Assembly: GCF_001953305.1 (NCBI RefSeq)
Contig: NZ_MTFE01000010.1
Location: 4,229,845 to 4,284,259, forward strand
Length of the DNA stretch: 54,415 bases
Source of the DNA: Cnuella takakiae
GTDB taxonomy: Bacteria; Bacteroidota; Bacteroidia; Chitinophagales; Chitinophagaceae
Direction: 5' to 3'
Below are positions 14,921 to 24,388 of the stretch, piece by piece. Position numbers and translations under genes: made by a program. Numbering within the stretch: the stretch's first letter is position 1; the number at the start of each line of letters is the position of its first letter. Below the pieces are notes generated by a model that ran no database searches, was not told where the DNA came from, and saw only the letters and a list, made by a program, of their open reading frames with translations.

Positions 14921-17900
14921 TTAGAATCTAAGTTTAAGGTTAACACCCATACTGCGGGTAGTAGGGTAAGCACCACTCTGGTAGCCCTGGGCATTGCCCG
15001 AGCTCAGGTTTTCTTCGGGATCGGCAAAAGGCAGGTTCTTGTGGATGATCCACAGGTTGCGGCCAACTACCGAAAGGTCGATCCCCTTGAATGCACGCAG
15101 TTTGCTTACAATGGACTGGGGCAGCGAGTAGCTGAGGTTCAGTTCGCGCAGCTTTACATAGCTGGCATCGTACACAAAAGCGGCTGCGGGGTTGTAGGCA
15201 TAGCCATAAGTACCGTAAATATTCTCTACACGGATCGTGTTGGGTTTACCATCGGCAGTAACACCGGGCATGATCACACCGCCGCCATTGGCAATGGTAT
15301 TGCGCGAAGGATTGCCTTTATCGTTGAGGGCAACGGTTTCGGGCGACACACCGGTAGCCAGGCCGTAGTAACGGTCGAGCGAGAACACATCGCCACCCTG
15401 CCTGATGTCAACCAGGAAGTTGAGGCTAATGCTTTTGTACTTCAGGGTATTGGCGACACCACCAATCCAGTCAGGGTTCATATTACCGATCACGTTGTTG
15501 GTAGTGGTAGAAATGGCATAGCGGCCATCGGCATTTACCAGTTTCTCACCGTTCTGCATTACCCATGTTTTACCCTGGATGGTGCCATAAGGCTGGCCCA
15601 CGGTAGCGTTAACTGAAACACCACCCTGGTAAGAGGCGATCTGCAGGTTCTTAGAACCTTCGTACAGCGACAACACCTCGTTGCGGTTGCGGGTCCAGTT
15701 TACGTTTACATCCCACGAGAAGTCGCGGGTACGTACCGGGGTTGCATACAGCGATACCTCAAAACCTTTGTTCTGGATGGTACCGGCGTTTACAAACTTG
15801 CTGCTGTAACCGGTAGCAGTAGAAACGGCTACGGGGAAGATCTGGTCGTAGCTATTGGTGTGGTAGTAGCTCACGTCAAAACCCAGGCGGTTCTTCAGGA
15901 AAGCCATTTCCAGGCCCAGCTCCTTGGAGCGGGTACGCTCAGGACGCAGGTCGGGGTTGTTCTTGGTGGTAGGCAGCGAGAACAGGTTGGCTGTTCCAAA
16001 AGGAGTAGGCTTGCTGTAAATATCGCTGGTAGCACCAAAAGGCGCACTGTTACCCACTTCGGCGTAGTTGGCGCGGATCTTACCACTGCTCAGCCAGCCA
16101 TACTGGGGCAGGAACTTGGAGAACAGGAAGCTGGTAGAAACCGAAGGATAGCCAAAAGCATTATTGCTCTTGGGCAGCGTAGAGCTGCGGTCCAGGCGGT
16201 AAGTACCGTCCAGTGTCAGAAACTCCTTGTAAGTAAGGGTAGCACCGGTGAAGTAACCGTCAACCGCTACCTTCTGGGCAGTTTCGGTAGGTGCGTTGAT
16301 GGGGTTTACCGAGTTGGAGATGGCGTACAAACCGGGAACCACCAGGCCACCGTTGGTTTCCGCATAAATAGCGTTGATGGTGGTGCGGCGCAGGTTGGTA
16401 CCCACAAGGGCACGCAGGTTCAGGTCGTTGGACAGATCCTTGGTAACCGAAGCGATCAGGTCGTAGTTCAGCTCGCGGAAGGTGCGGTTGAAACGTGAGT
16501 AGGCAGAAACACGGTTGCTGCCCACTGCAATACGCTCTTCCTGCAGTTCGTCGTAGGAGTCGAGTGAAATACGGCCCAGGATGTTCAGCCAGGATGTGGG
16601 ATTGTATACCAGCGACGCATTGCCGAAATACCGGTTGCGGCTGTCGTTCTGGTAATTTTGGTAGCGGGTCCAGTAAGGGTTGTCGGTGTAAATAGGATAC
16701 AGGCCCGACTCCTTGCTGGGATCAGCCCAGTTCCAGGTCATGTTCTGGCCGCTACGGAAATAAGCTTCCTTCAGTTCCTGCATGTCTACGTTTACAGGCC
16801 ACCACTGGCGGAAGCCCTGGTTTACGTTGCCACCGCTGTAACCCGTACCATAACGGCCCAGGCCAGTGATGCCGGAGAAATTGATGCTCGCATTGGCGGT
16901 CAGCTTCTCGGTGATCTTGTGGGTAGCACCAAAGTTCACCAGGTTCTTGATCAGTTTTGAGTTGGGCAGAATGCCACGCTCATCGCTGCGGGTATAACCT
17001 AGTTTAAAGGTGCTCTGTTCGTTGCCTCCATCCAGCATAATGCTGTTGTTGGTAGAAACAGCAGTTTCAAAAAATGAAACCGGCGTATTGGCAGCAGCCA
17101 CCCAGGGGCGGGCAGTTTTATAATAAGGCGAAGTGCGGTCAAACGCATCCCAATGGTAAACCATCAGGCTGGGGTCGAACTTCTGGCCATAAGAGGCATC
17201 CTCAGTTGTAGGCGTTACCAGGTCTTTTACACCATCACCATTCACGTCGAAATACATAAACCCGTTATTGGGCGCAGGGGCACCATAGCTGGAAGAGTAG
17301 CCCATACCATACTGGTTCTGGTACTTCACATAAGTGCTCTTGTCAATTTTACCAACGGTTACACCCGAGTTAACGGTAACACCCAGGCCTTTGCGCCCTC
17401 TTTTGGTGGTAATTACCACCACACCATTGGCGGCACGGCTACCATACAGGGCCGAAGCGGCAGCGCCCTTCAGCACAGTGATAGAAGCAACATCATCGGG
17501 GTTGATATCAGCGGCGGCATTACCATAGTCGTAACCACCCCTACCCGTTTGCTGGTTGGCGCTGTTGGTATTGGAGTTGTCCACCGGCACACCATCCACC
17601 ACAAAAAGGGCCTGATTACTGTAAGAAAGCGATTTGTTACCCCGGATTACCAGGTTGGTAGAAGCACCCAAAGCATTACCTGTTTGTACCTGCACACCCG
17701 AGAGTTTGCCCGACAGGGCGCCCACCAGGTTGTTGGTACGGCTTTGGGTAACGGCATCGCCGCTGATGGTTTGTGCGGCATAGGGCAGGGTATTTTTTTT
17801 ACGTTGAATACCCAGGGCCGTAGTTACGGTAACCTCGCTGAGGCTACCCTGGCCACTTAAAGAAACTGCAACTGAGGATTGATTTCCGGCAGCAACTTCA

Positions 17901-18136
17901 TAATTCTGAAAACCGGCGGCACTTACCACCAGTACGGAATTGGGTTCTGCCTGAATACTGAAATTACCATTCTGATCGGCGGAAACGCCTTTGCGGGCGC
18001 CTTTTAAAGAAACCGAAGCATAAGGAACGGGATTGCCCTGAGCATCGGTTACACGGCCGGTAATGGTCCGGGCCTGACCAAATGCCAATGCACTGGTAAG
18101 CATCAGCACTGGCAGCAGTGACGCGACTTTTCTCAT
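14921..18136 (-). CDS. SusC/RagA-family TonB-dependent outer-membrane transporter (locus 2)
   Basis: The 1071-residue protein has a signal peptide (MRKVASLLPVLMLTSALAFGQ), a carboxypeptidase-regulatory-like domain (GRVTDAQGNPVPYASVSLKG) and a plug (LVGALSGKLSGVQVQ, VIRGNKSLSYSNQALFVVDG, ALYGSRAANGVVVITTKRGR). The long barrel ends in TTRSMGVNLKLRF. It forms the channel for the SusD encoded 14 bases downstream. Beyond the near-identical signal-peptide region it is clearly diverged from the locus 1 SusC, so its ligand is probably different. The ligand itself is unknown. Confidence 0.95.
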   Translation of the reverse strand: MRKVASLLPVLMLTSALAFGQARTITGRVTDAQGNPVPYASVSLKGARKGVSADQNGNFSIQAEPNSVLVVSAAGFQNYEVAAGNQSSVAVSLSGQGSLSEVTVTTALGIQRKKNTLPYAAQTISGDAVTQSRTNNLVGALSGKLSGVQVQTGNALGASTNLVIRGNKSLSYSNQALFVVDGVPVDNSNTNSANQQTGRGGYDYGNAAADINPDDVASITVLKGAAASALYGSRAANGVVVITTKRGRKGLGVTVNSGVTVGKIDKSTYVKYQNQYGMGYSSSYGAPAPNNGFMYFDVNGDGVKDLVTPTTEDASYGQKFDPSLMVYHWDAFDRTSPYYKTARPWVAAANTPVSFFETAVSTNNSIMLDGGNEQSTFKLGYTRSDERGILPNSKLIKNLVNFGATHKITEKLTANASINFSGITGLGRYGTGYSGGNVNQGFRQWWPVNVDMQELKEAYFRSGQNMTWNWADPSKESGLYPIYTDNPYWTRYQNYQNDSRNRYFGNASLVYNPTSWLNILGRISLDSYDELQEERIAVGSNRVSAYSRFNRTFRELNYDLIASVTKDLSNDLNLRALVGTNLRRTTINAIYAETNGGLVVPGLYAISNSVNPINAPTETAQKVAVDGYFTGATLTYKEFLTLDGTYRLDRSSTLPKSNNAFGYPSVSTSFLFSKFLPQYGWLSSGKIRANYAEVGNSAPFGATSDIYSKPTPFGTANLFSLPTTKNNPDLRPERTRSKELGLEMAFLKNRLGFDVSYYHTNSYDQIFPVAVSTATGYSSKFVNAGTIQNKGFEVSLYATPVRTRDFSWDVNVNWTRNRNEVLSLYEGSKNLQIASYQGGVSVNATVGQPYGTIQGKTWVMQNGEKLVNADGRYAISTTTNNVIGNMNPDWIGGVANTLKYKSISLNFLVDIRQGGDVFSLDRYYGLATGVSPETVALNDKGNPSRNTIANGGGVIMPGVTADGKPNTIRVENIYGTYGYAYNPAAAFVYDASYVKLRELNLSYSLPQSIVSKLRAFKGIDLSVVGRNLWIIHKNLPFADPEENLSSGNAQGYQSGAYPTTRSMGVNLKLRF

Positions 18137-18557
18137 GTAAACTTTTGTGTTTTAAAAATGTAAGGCGCTACCCGGCAGTAAGCACCATTGATTATTAATC
18201 TATAAGTAGAAATACTGCCGAACTTAAGCTCCGCTAATATATGGCTTTCGTATTATTTAAATAATAAATAGATAATATAAATCATACACAATAAAGTACT
18301 ATTCATTCCTGTAAATGGATCGAAAACCATTGCGTATCAGCCAAAACGATGCAAGTCAAATCTTATTTTGGCCTTTACCTTATAACTTAAAAAAATATAC
18401 TACAAAGATTTACCGGTTTCAGCCCCCTGCACAATGACCAGTTGATCCCACTTGCATACCTGACAAAACATAAATAGTATCACCAACCTGGAATGTTCGG
18501 GTACTGCCTGAGCAATTTTCAATGAGCAAGGATCACATTCAAAACGAGCAGCTGCCA
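18137..18557. other. AT-rich leader region of SusC locus 2
   Basis: No gene is visible. CGGCAGTA (18175-18182) can pair with TACTGCCG (18213-18220) across about 30 bases, giving a leader hairpin 40-90 bases before the SusC start. The adjacent box CTTAAGCTCCGCTAATATA (18223-18241) resembles 11789-11807. The remaining sequence to the terminator is AT-rich and unremarkable. Confidence 0.45.
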
Positions 18558-18558
18558 T

Positions 18559-18590
18559 AAAAAAAGGCTGTCGCAAGGACAGCCTTTAAA
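18559..18590 (-). terminator. Terminator of the third Sus operon
   Basis: AAAGGCTGTC (18563-18572) pairs with GACAGCCTTT (18578-18587). On the minus strand the stem is followed by a run of seven T. It ends the operon running from 24388 to 18636. Confidence 0.85.
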
Positions 18591-18635
18591 AGTACAATCA
18601 AGAAGTTGGGTAATCAACAAGATACCTTGCCGGTA

Positions 18636-19616
18636 TTACCGGTCCTTTACAAAACGCCAGGTTTCGTTAAAGCTTGCCCTGATGTTTGGCGGTGCAGGTA
18701 CAGCACTAGGCTGCAACATGAAGTATTTGATATTGATGGTCTTGGAGCTGGCATCATACTGGTTTGCACCGGTAGGATCCAGTTGTGCAGAACGGGTATT
18801 AGATGCGGGCTGTCCGTAATAATTGGTAACGCTTACGATCTTATCCGTTACCGGGTCAAAATTCACCAGAAGGCCGAAATTGCCGTAATAAGAAAAGGAA
18901 CCAGAACCAGCTGCGGTTTCAAACAAAAACCCGGGAAAACCAAGATTTACATTATCCACTACCATACACTGGTTAGGGCCTGTTGTTTGCAGTTCCCATT
19001 CATAAGGGTATGCGGCAACAAAGGCACCGTTGGTTGCATCCACATAACTTCCGGTTACCTCGTAAATACCATCATACTTGTTTTTAACCGCCAGGAACAC
19101 CATCACATCGCGCTTGCCTTCGGTAATGTTCAGGCCGGCAGAATCTGCAATGGTAAAGGCCATGGCATAAGAATGCGACAGGTCCCATTTAGCGCCGTTC
19201 AGCTTAATGGAAAACTCCTTGGCCGCCTGGCCTGCAGCCAGGTCAAACTTATACTCAGTGGCCGACACCTTTGTTGCGGGGTCTACCAGGGTGTACAAAG
19301 AGTCGGGCAGCACTTCGAAATGGGTGCCGTTTTCAGCATTGTAATCTTCAATGGCTGTAGGATTCATGGTAACCTTAACCGAAGAAGCGGTATTTAGGCT
19401 TGCACTGTTAGCCGCATCTTTTCTCAGGCTGAAAAGGTCCACTGTACGCACATCGGTAAATGGCGAAAAGAACAGTTTCTTTTCGGGCGACTCCAGGATC
19501 TTCACGAAGGAGTCACCTTCCGTGGTCAGGTCATCCACATCATCCTTGATACAGGAGGTCAGCGCCAGGGAAGCCGCCAACAGGATGGAAAAAGTATTTA
19601 AGAGTTTGTATTTCAT
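18636..19616 (-). CDS. DUF1735-type surface lipoprotein of the third SusC/SusD locus
   Basis: The 326-residue lipoprotein starts MKYKLLNTFSILLAASLALTSC, with lipobox cysteine at about residue 22. It carries the DUF1735 signature (IEDYNAENGTHFEVLPDSLYTL) and ends with a domain sharing KYDGIYEVTGSYVD, VTNYYGQ and LDPTGANQ with the 5908-6906 lipoprotein. The two are therefore paralogues serving different Sus pairs. It sits 26 bases after the SusD stop and is the last gene before a terminator. Likely role: accessory ligand binding at the outer surface, inferred from position. Confidence 0.85.
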   Translation of the reverse strand: MKYKLLNTFSILLAASLALTSCIKDDVDDLTTEGDSFVKILESPEKKLFFSPFTDVRTVDLFSLRKDAANSASLNTASSVKVTMNPTAIEDYNAENGTHFEVLPDSLYTLVDPATKVSATEYKFDLAAGQAAKEFSIKLNGAKWDLSHSYAMAFTIADSAGLNITEGKRDVMVFLAVKNKYDGIYEVTGSYVDATNGAFVAAYPYEWELQTTGPNQCMVVDNVNLGFPGFLFETAAGSGSFSYYGNFGLLVNFDPVTDKIVSVTNYYGQPASNTRSAQLDPTGANQYDASSKTINIKYFMLQPSAVPAPPNIRASFNETWRFVKDR

Positions 19617-19642
19617 GTTATCTGTTTTTTACGAATGGTCAA

Positions 19643-21127
19643 TTATGGGCGGTCCCACCATACACGGGCATCCTGAACATCACCACCCTGGAACCGGCCG
19701 GCAGCTTCCGTGGTAGCGGCATTGTTGGTGCCATACTCCGATTGGCCATAAGTATAGCGGCGGGGAATCTGCTTGGTAGCATTGGTGGCATCGGGTGCGG
19801 GGGTGAGCACGGGAAAACCCGTTTTACGCCAAACACTCCAACCTTGGATGCCATCGGGGTAAAAAGCGATATAACGCTGGGTAGCGATCTTCTGCAGGTT
19901 GGCACCTGTACCGGGAGTGGCACTAACTGCTACAGCAGCCTGGGCGAGGTAAGCATTGCTGGGTGCAGGCAAACCCCACTGGGCAAAAGACTGCTCGATA
20001 CCGAGGCGGTAAACAGCAGCCAGGTTATCGGCAGTCCAGCCATAATCGGCAGCTTCGGCGCGTGCCAGAGAAATATGGGCAGCACCCAGTATTACCTGTG
20101 CACTGTTCTCCAGGCGGAAATCGCCACGCAGGATACGTGCCCAGCCGGCATTGCCATTAGTGAAAGCCTCTGTACGGGCACGTGTGAGGCCATAGGGCAC
20201 ACCCAGGTTAGAGCTTTGCAAATAGTCGGGGCTGGTGGGGTCTTCGCTTCTGCCACCAAATGCCTGCTGGCGGGGATCGGAAAGGTTGGAAGCCAGGTCG
20301 GTCATGGTCTTGCTTTCAGCATAGTCCCTACGACCATTGTACAGGTCATACCAGGGATTGCGGAAATTACCACCGGGGTAACGGAGCACCATGTTCTCGC
20401 TGTTTTCATCAATATAACCAGCGGGGTCGTTGAGGGCAGCCTTGAACTGGGTGGCGGCATAGTCATTGGCGCCACGGAATACCTTCGACATGCGCAGTGC
20501 TACCAGCATCCGGATAGAGTTGGCAGCCTTTTTCCAGGCAGCCACATTGCCATTGTAAATAATATCACCGGTAATGGGTGAGGCATTATCCATTTTCGCA
20601 ACTGCGTCGGTAAGGGTGGTCAGAATGCCGCGGTAAACCTCCTCCTGGGTGTCAAACTTAGGCGTGGTATTACCCTGAAGCGCTTGTGAGTAAGGAATAT
20701 CCCCCCAACGATCGGTGATGGTCCAGAAGGAATACTGCAACAGGATGCGGGCTACCTGCGTTTGGTTATTGCTGGAGTTGGTATTGATAATAGTTTGCAG
20801 GTCAATCAAACCGGCACCATTATAACCAGTAGCATCGGCGTTGCCACCAGCAAACTCGCCACTAAATGCCAATTGAGGTGTTGCATACAAGGAAGCGTCA
20901 GTGTATTGGGTTTCAGAAAAGTATTGAGCATACAATCCTGAGCGGGGATTAGCAGCCAGGTCACCAATATAATTAGCTTCCACGTTGGTGAGCAGGGCAC
21001 CTACCGAGGGGGTTGATGCACCATTCGGATTCTGGTTGGTATCACCAAAATCGTCGATTTTATCGCAACCTGTTGCCGCAAAAACCAAGGGCATCAGGAG
21101 CATGGGAACATATTTTCTAAGCTTCAT
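19643..21127 (-). CDS. SusD/RagB-family nutrient-binding outer-membrane lipoprotein (locus 3)
   Basis: The 494-residue lipoprotein has a signal peptide with lipobox (MKLRKYVPMLLMPLVFAATGCDKIDDFG). The SusD-like_2 N-terminal motif is DTNQNPNGASTPSVGALLTNVEANY. The body contains FWTITDRWGDIPYSQALQG and FDTQEEVYRGILTTLTDAVAKM, and the C terminus is GGDVQDARVWWDRP. It should bind the ligand delivered to the SusC encoded 24 bases upstream. It contains more tryptophan and tyrosine in the late region (QRYIAFYPDGIQGWSVWRKTGFP) than the other two, which is normal for this subfamily. Confidence 0.93.
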   Translation of the reverse strand: MKLRKYVPMLLMPLVFAATGCDKIDDFGDTNQNPNGASTPSVGALLTNVEANYIGDLAANPRSGLYAQYFSETQYTDASLYATPQLAFSGEFAGGNADATGYNGAGLIDLQTIINTNSSNNQTQVARILLQYSFWTITDRWGDIPYSQALQGNTTPKFDTQEEVYRGILTTLTDAVAKMDNASPITGDIIYNGNVAAWKKAANSIRMLVALRMSKVFRGANDYAATQFKAALNDPAGYIDENSENMVLRYPGGNFRNPWYDLYNGRRDYAESKTMTDLASNLSDPRQQAFGGRSEDPTSPDYLQSSNLGVPYGLTRARTEAFTNGNAGWARILRGDFRLENSAQVILGAAHISLARAEAADYGWTADNLAAVYRLGIEQSFAQWGLPAPSNAYLAQAAVAVSATPGTGANLQKIATQRYIAFYPDGIQGWSVWRKTGFPVLTPAPDATNATKQIPRRYTYGQSEYGTNNAATTEAAGRFQGGDVQDARVWWDRP

Positions 21128-21151
21128 TATAATTCTTTTTGAATTAGGTAA

Positions 21152-24100
21152 TTAGAATCCTACACGCAGGTTGAAACCCAAACCACGGGTACCAGGCAAC
21201 TGACCAGTCTCACCACTTAGGTTGCTGATTTCAGAAGGGTCGAAATCCGGGGTTTTGGCGTAGATCAACAGCGGGTTGCGGGCAACTACCGAGAAAGTAG
21301 CACGGTTTGCAAAGCTTGCCCACTTACCGATTTTGTTCAGCGGGATATTGTACCCAATCGAAAGTTCACGCAGTTTGATAAATGTGAGGTCGTACACATA
21401 ATCATCAAATGCAAGCTTGTTGTATAGGCCATGGAAATAATCTTGTGCCTCTACATAATATTCAACAGGTTTGCCATCAGCATCTACACCGGCAACACGC
21501 ACCCCACCGCCATCGGCAACGGCATCCCTGATGGGATTACCCTTGGGGTTGGTCGTAGCGGTACGGGCAGTAAGGCCTGAGTAAGATCCCCACATATTAG
21601 ACAGGGAGAAGAATTTACCACCAAACTGGTAGTCAATATTGGCCTGAACGTTAAAGTCTTTGAAGATGTTGAAATTGTTCTGGATACCACCGGTGTACTT
21701 AGGCAGAACACTACCGAAGTAAGTATTAGGATCGTTCACATACAAACCATCTTCGTCAAGTACAGGCTGGCCGTTGATGCGTTTGATGCCATTACCAAAC
21801 AACTGACCCCACTCGCGGCCTTCGGCATGCACCATGTAAGGACCTGTGGTTCCCCAAGCAGCATCCACACCGGTTGTACGTTCTACACCAGGTGCCAGGC
21901 GAACCACCTTGTTCTGGATCAACCAGCCCAGGGTACCACTGAATTCCCAGCGAACATTCTCGCTCCACACAGGACGCACATTCAGTTGGATATCCAAACC
22001 TTTCTTAGCCAACTCGCCGGTGTTGATCAACTTGGAAGTAAAACCGCTGGCACCGTTGATGGGCACGGAACGGGGAATATCCCTTTCGGTACCATCCCAG
22101 TATGTAGCGGCAATACCGAGGCGGCTTTTAAGGAAGCGGAGTTCCAGGCCCACTTCACGCTGGGTTTTCACGGCACCACGGATGGCGCTGTCTACCAGTT
22201 CGTTGGGAGCACCCATCATAAAGTTGCCGTTCCACTGGAACTGGTTTACACCATATATAAATCCAGGATAGCGATACGCACCAAAGGTAGTAGAACTGGT
22301 ACCGAGGGCCTGTGGAATCTCACCCCAGGAAGCACGCAGTTTACCATAGCTCAGCCAGGGCTGCTTTACAATATCGCTGAACACAAAGGATGCACCGAAC
22401 GACTTGGACAGTACATCGTTATCAGCTGTAGGCAGGGTTGAAAACCAGTCGTTGCGGATGGTAAAATCGGCAAACAAGAAATTGCGATAGCCTACATCAC
22501 CACGGGTAAGAATTGCGCGGTATTTTTCTTCCAGGCGGTTGTTCACCGAACTGGCCGGGTTTTTAGAGTTGGACAGGGTAAATACGTTGGGCAGGTTGAG
22601 GCCCTGGTTGGTATTACCACCTGTTTCTTTCGACAACCAGCGGAAGAAGTCGGTACCTGCGTTCAGGTTTACATTGAAGTCACCGAATTTCTGGGTATAG
22701 GTAGCCAGCACTTCTACGTTCTCGCGGTTGCTGTTGCTCTGACGGGTAGAGTAGTAACCAAATGCACGGGGCTCGTTACCGGTAGTCTGGGTAGCGCTTT
22801 CTGCCAGTTCCGAACGGAACTTTTCTTCAAACCACAAGTTGTTCTGCTGTTTGCGATAAGTACCACGAACGCTGAAATTGTCGTTTAGGCGGTAGGTAAG
22901 CGATACATCCCCAAAAAGACGGTCGCGGTTGGTAACACTCTTGGCCAGGTCAAACCAGGTGAAGAAGTTGTACCAGTAGTTACCGGCATAAAATCCACGT
23001 GGGTTGTTGGGATCGTAAGTCTCCGGATCTGAGTGGTTCCAGCTGGCATAAAGGCCCTGGGGCGTGCGGTAATCCTTCAGTTCCTTCATTACATTCATAT
23101 CAATGTTGCGGTGAAACCACTGGTTGAATGAACCCGAAGACTGGTTGGAATAGGCATCCGAAATCTCACCATTAATAATCTGGTTGATATAGTTGATGTT
23201 GGCACCAACAGTAAAGTGCTCATTCAGGTTTACCGAACCATTGATATTAAAGGTATTGCGCTTCAGGCTGGAAGTAGGCAGCAAACCCCTTATATCCACA
23301 TTACCATACGAGAAGCGAATATTCATGTTCTCGGTGGCCTTATTGAAGCTGATGGTATTGTTGAGCGTCAAACCGGTTTGGAAAAAATCGCGGGAGTTGT
23401 CGGGCTGGGGCAACAGGCGCTCGGTAGTAAAGGAGCGTTTGTGGCCGGGATACCAGCTGTACCAGGGAACGTACTCCTGTCCTACCATTCGGGGACCCCA
23501 GGAGGCATCATCCGAATAGTTGTGGTAGTATTTTCCATCCAGCGCTTTCCACTCTTCTGGATGGCCTTCACGCCAGGTATACTTCTTCAGGTCGGCGGAG
23601 CTACCACCGGCATAAGAGTTCTGATAGTTGGGCAGCACGTATACTTTATCCCACTGTGCACCAATGTTCAGGTCAACACCAATACCACGGCTGCGGGTGC
23701 CTTTTTTGAGGCTGATGACAATGGCACCATTAGCACCCTGCGGACCGAATTGAGCGGCAGCGGCGGGGCCCTGCAGCACAGTAACATCGGCTATATCATC
23801 CAGGTTAATGTCCTGGATATTGGGCAGGATGGTACCATCTACTACATAGATCAGGTTTTCATCACCACCCAAACCAGAGGCGCCACGGAGGCGGATGGTG
23901 CCTTCGCGGCCAAGTGCTGCTGCCGACTGGCTGCGCACCTGCAAGCCCGAAACCTTACCGGCAAGAGCGTTGTTGAGGTTGGTTTGGCGAATGGTGTTCA
24001 TCTGGTCGCCGGTAACCACCTGGGCATTGTAGGAAGTACTACGGGCGGTACGGCGGGTGTTGTAGGCACCGGTAACCACCACTTCCTGCAGTTGGTTTTC

Positions 24101-24388
24101 GGCACGGCGCAGCACTAAGTTGAGGGCATCGCCGCTGAGGGACACCCCGCTTTGTGCAGTAAAGCCGTTTGCAGAAACCGACACGGTGTTGTTTCCGGTA
24201 ACATTGAGGCGGAAATTACCATTGATATCAGCGGTGGTACCATTACGGGTGCCGCTTTCGGTAATACTTGCAAAAGGAACGGGATTCCCGTTTTCGTCAC
24301 GAACAGTTCCCGTAACTGTACGGGCCTGTCCAAATGCCAACGTGCACAATAGCAAGAGCACGGGCATCAAGGATGCGACTTTTCTCAT
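21152..24388 (-). CDS. SusC/RagA-family TonB-dependent outer-membrane transporter (locus 3)
   Basis: The 1078-residue protein has a signal peptide (MRKVASLMPVLLLLCTLAFGQ), a regulatory-like domain (GTVRDENGNPVPFASITESG) and a plug (NALAGKVSGLQVRSQ, RLRGASGLGGDENLIYVVDG, AAAQFGPQGANGAIVISLKKG). The barrel ends GTRGLGFNLRVGF. The plug motif QFGPQGANGAIVIS replaces the usual LYGS.AANGVI, typical of one SusC subgroup. It is the first gene of a three-gene operon (SusC, SusD, DUF1735 lipoprotein). Its signal-peptide codons are related to, but less similar than, those of loci 1 and 2. Confidence 0.95.
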   Translation of the reverse strand: MRKVASLMPVLLLLCTLAFGQARTVTGTVRDENGNPVPFASITESGTRNGTTADINGNFRLNVTGNNTVSVSANGFTAQSGVSLSGDALNLVLRRAENQLQEVVVTGAYNTRRTARSTSYNAQVVTGDQMNTIRQTNLNNALAGKVSGLQVRSQSAAALGREGTIRLRGASGLGGDENLIYVVDGTILPNIQDINLDDIADVTVLQGPAAAAQFGPQGANGAIVISLKKGTRSRGIGVDLNIGAQWDKVYVLPNYQNSYAGGSSADLKKYTWREGHPEEWKALDGKYYHNYSDDASWGPRMVGQEYVPWYSWYPGHKRSFTTERLLPQPDNSRDFFQTGLTLNNTISFNKATENMNIRFSYGNVDIRGLLPTSSLKRNTFNINGSVNLNEHFTVGANINYINQIINGEISDAYSNQSSGSFNQWFHRNIDMNVMKELKDYRTPQGLYASWNHSDPETYDPNNPRGFYAGNYWYNFFTWFDLAKSVTNRDRLFGDVSLTYRLNDNFSVRGTYRKQQNNLWFEEKFRSELAESATQTTGNEPRAFGYYSTRQSNSNRENVEVLATYTQKFGDFNVNLNAGTDFFRWLSKETGGNTNQGLNLPNVFTLSNSKNPASSVNNRLEEKYRAILTRGDVGYRNFLFADFTIRNDWFSTLPTADNDVLSKSFGASFVFSDIVKQPWLSYGKLRASWGEIPQALGTSSTTFGAYRYPGFIYGVNQFQWNGNFMMGAPNELVDSAIRGAVKTQREVGLELRFLKSRLGIAATYWDGTERDIPRSVPINGASGFTSKLINTGELAKKGLDIQLNVRPVWSENVRWEFSGTLGWLIQNKVVRLAPGVERTTGVDAAWGTTGPYMVHAEGREWGQLFGNGIKRINGQPVLDEDGLYVNDPNTYFGSVLPKYTGGIQNNFNIFKDFNVQANIDYQFGGKFFSLSNMWGSYSGLTARTATTNPKGNPIRDAVADGGGVRVAGVDADGKPVEYYVEAQDYFHGLYNKLAFDDYVYDLTFIKLRELSIGYNIPLNKIGKWASFANRATFSVVARNPLLIYAKTPDFDPSEISNLSGETGQLPGTRGLGFNLRVGF

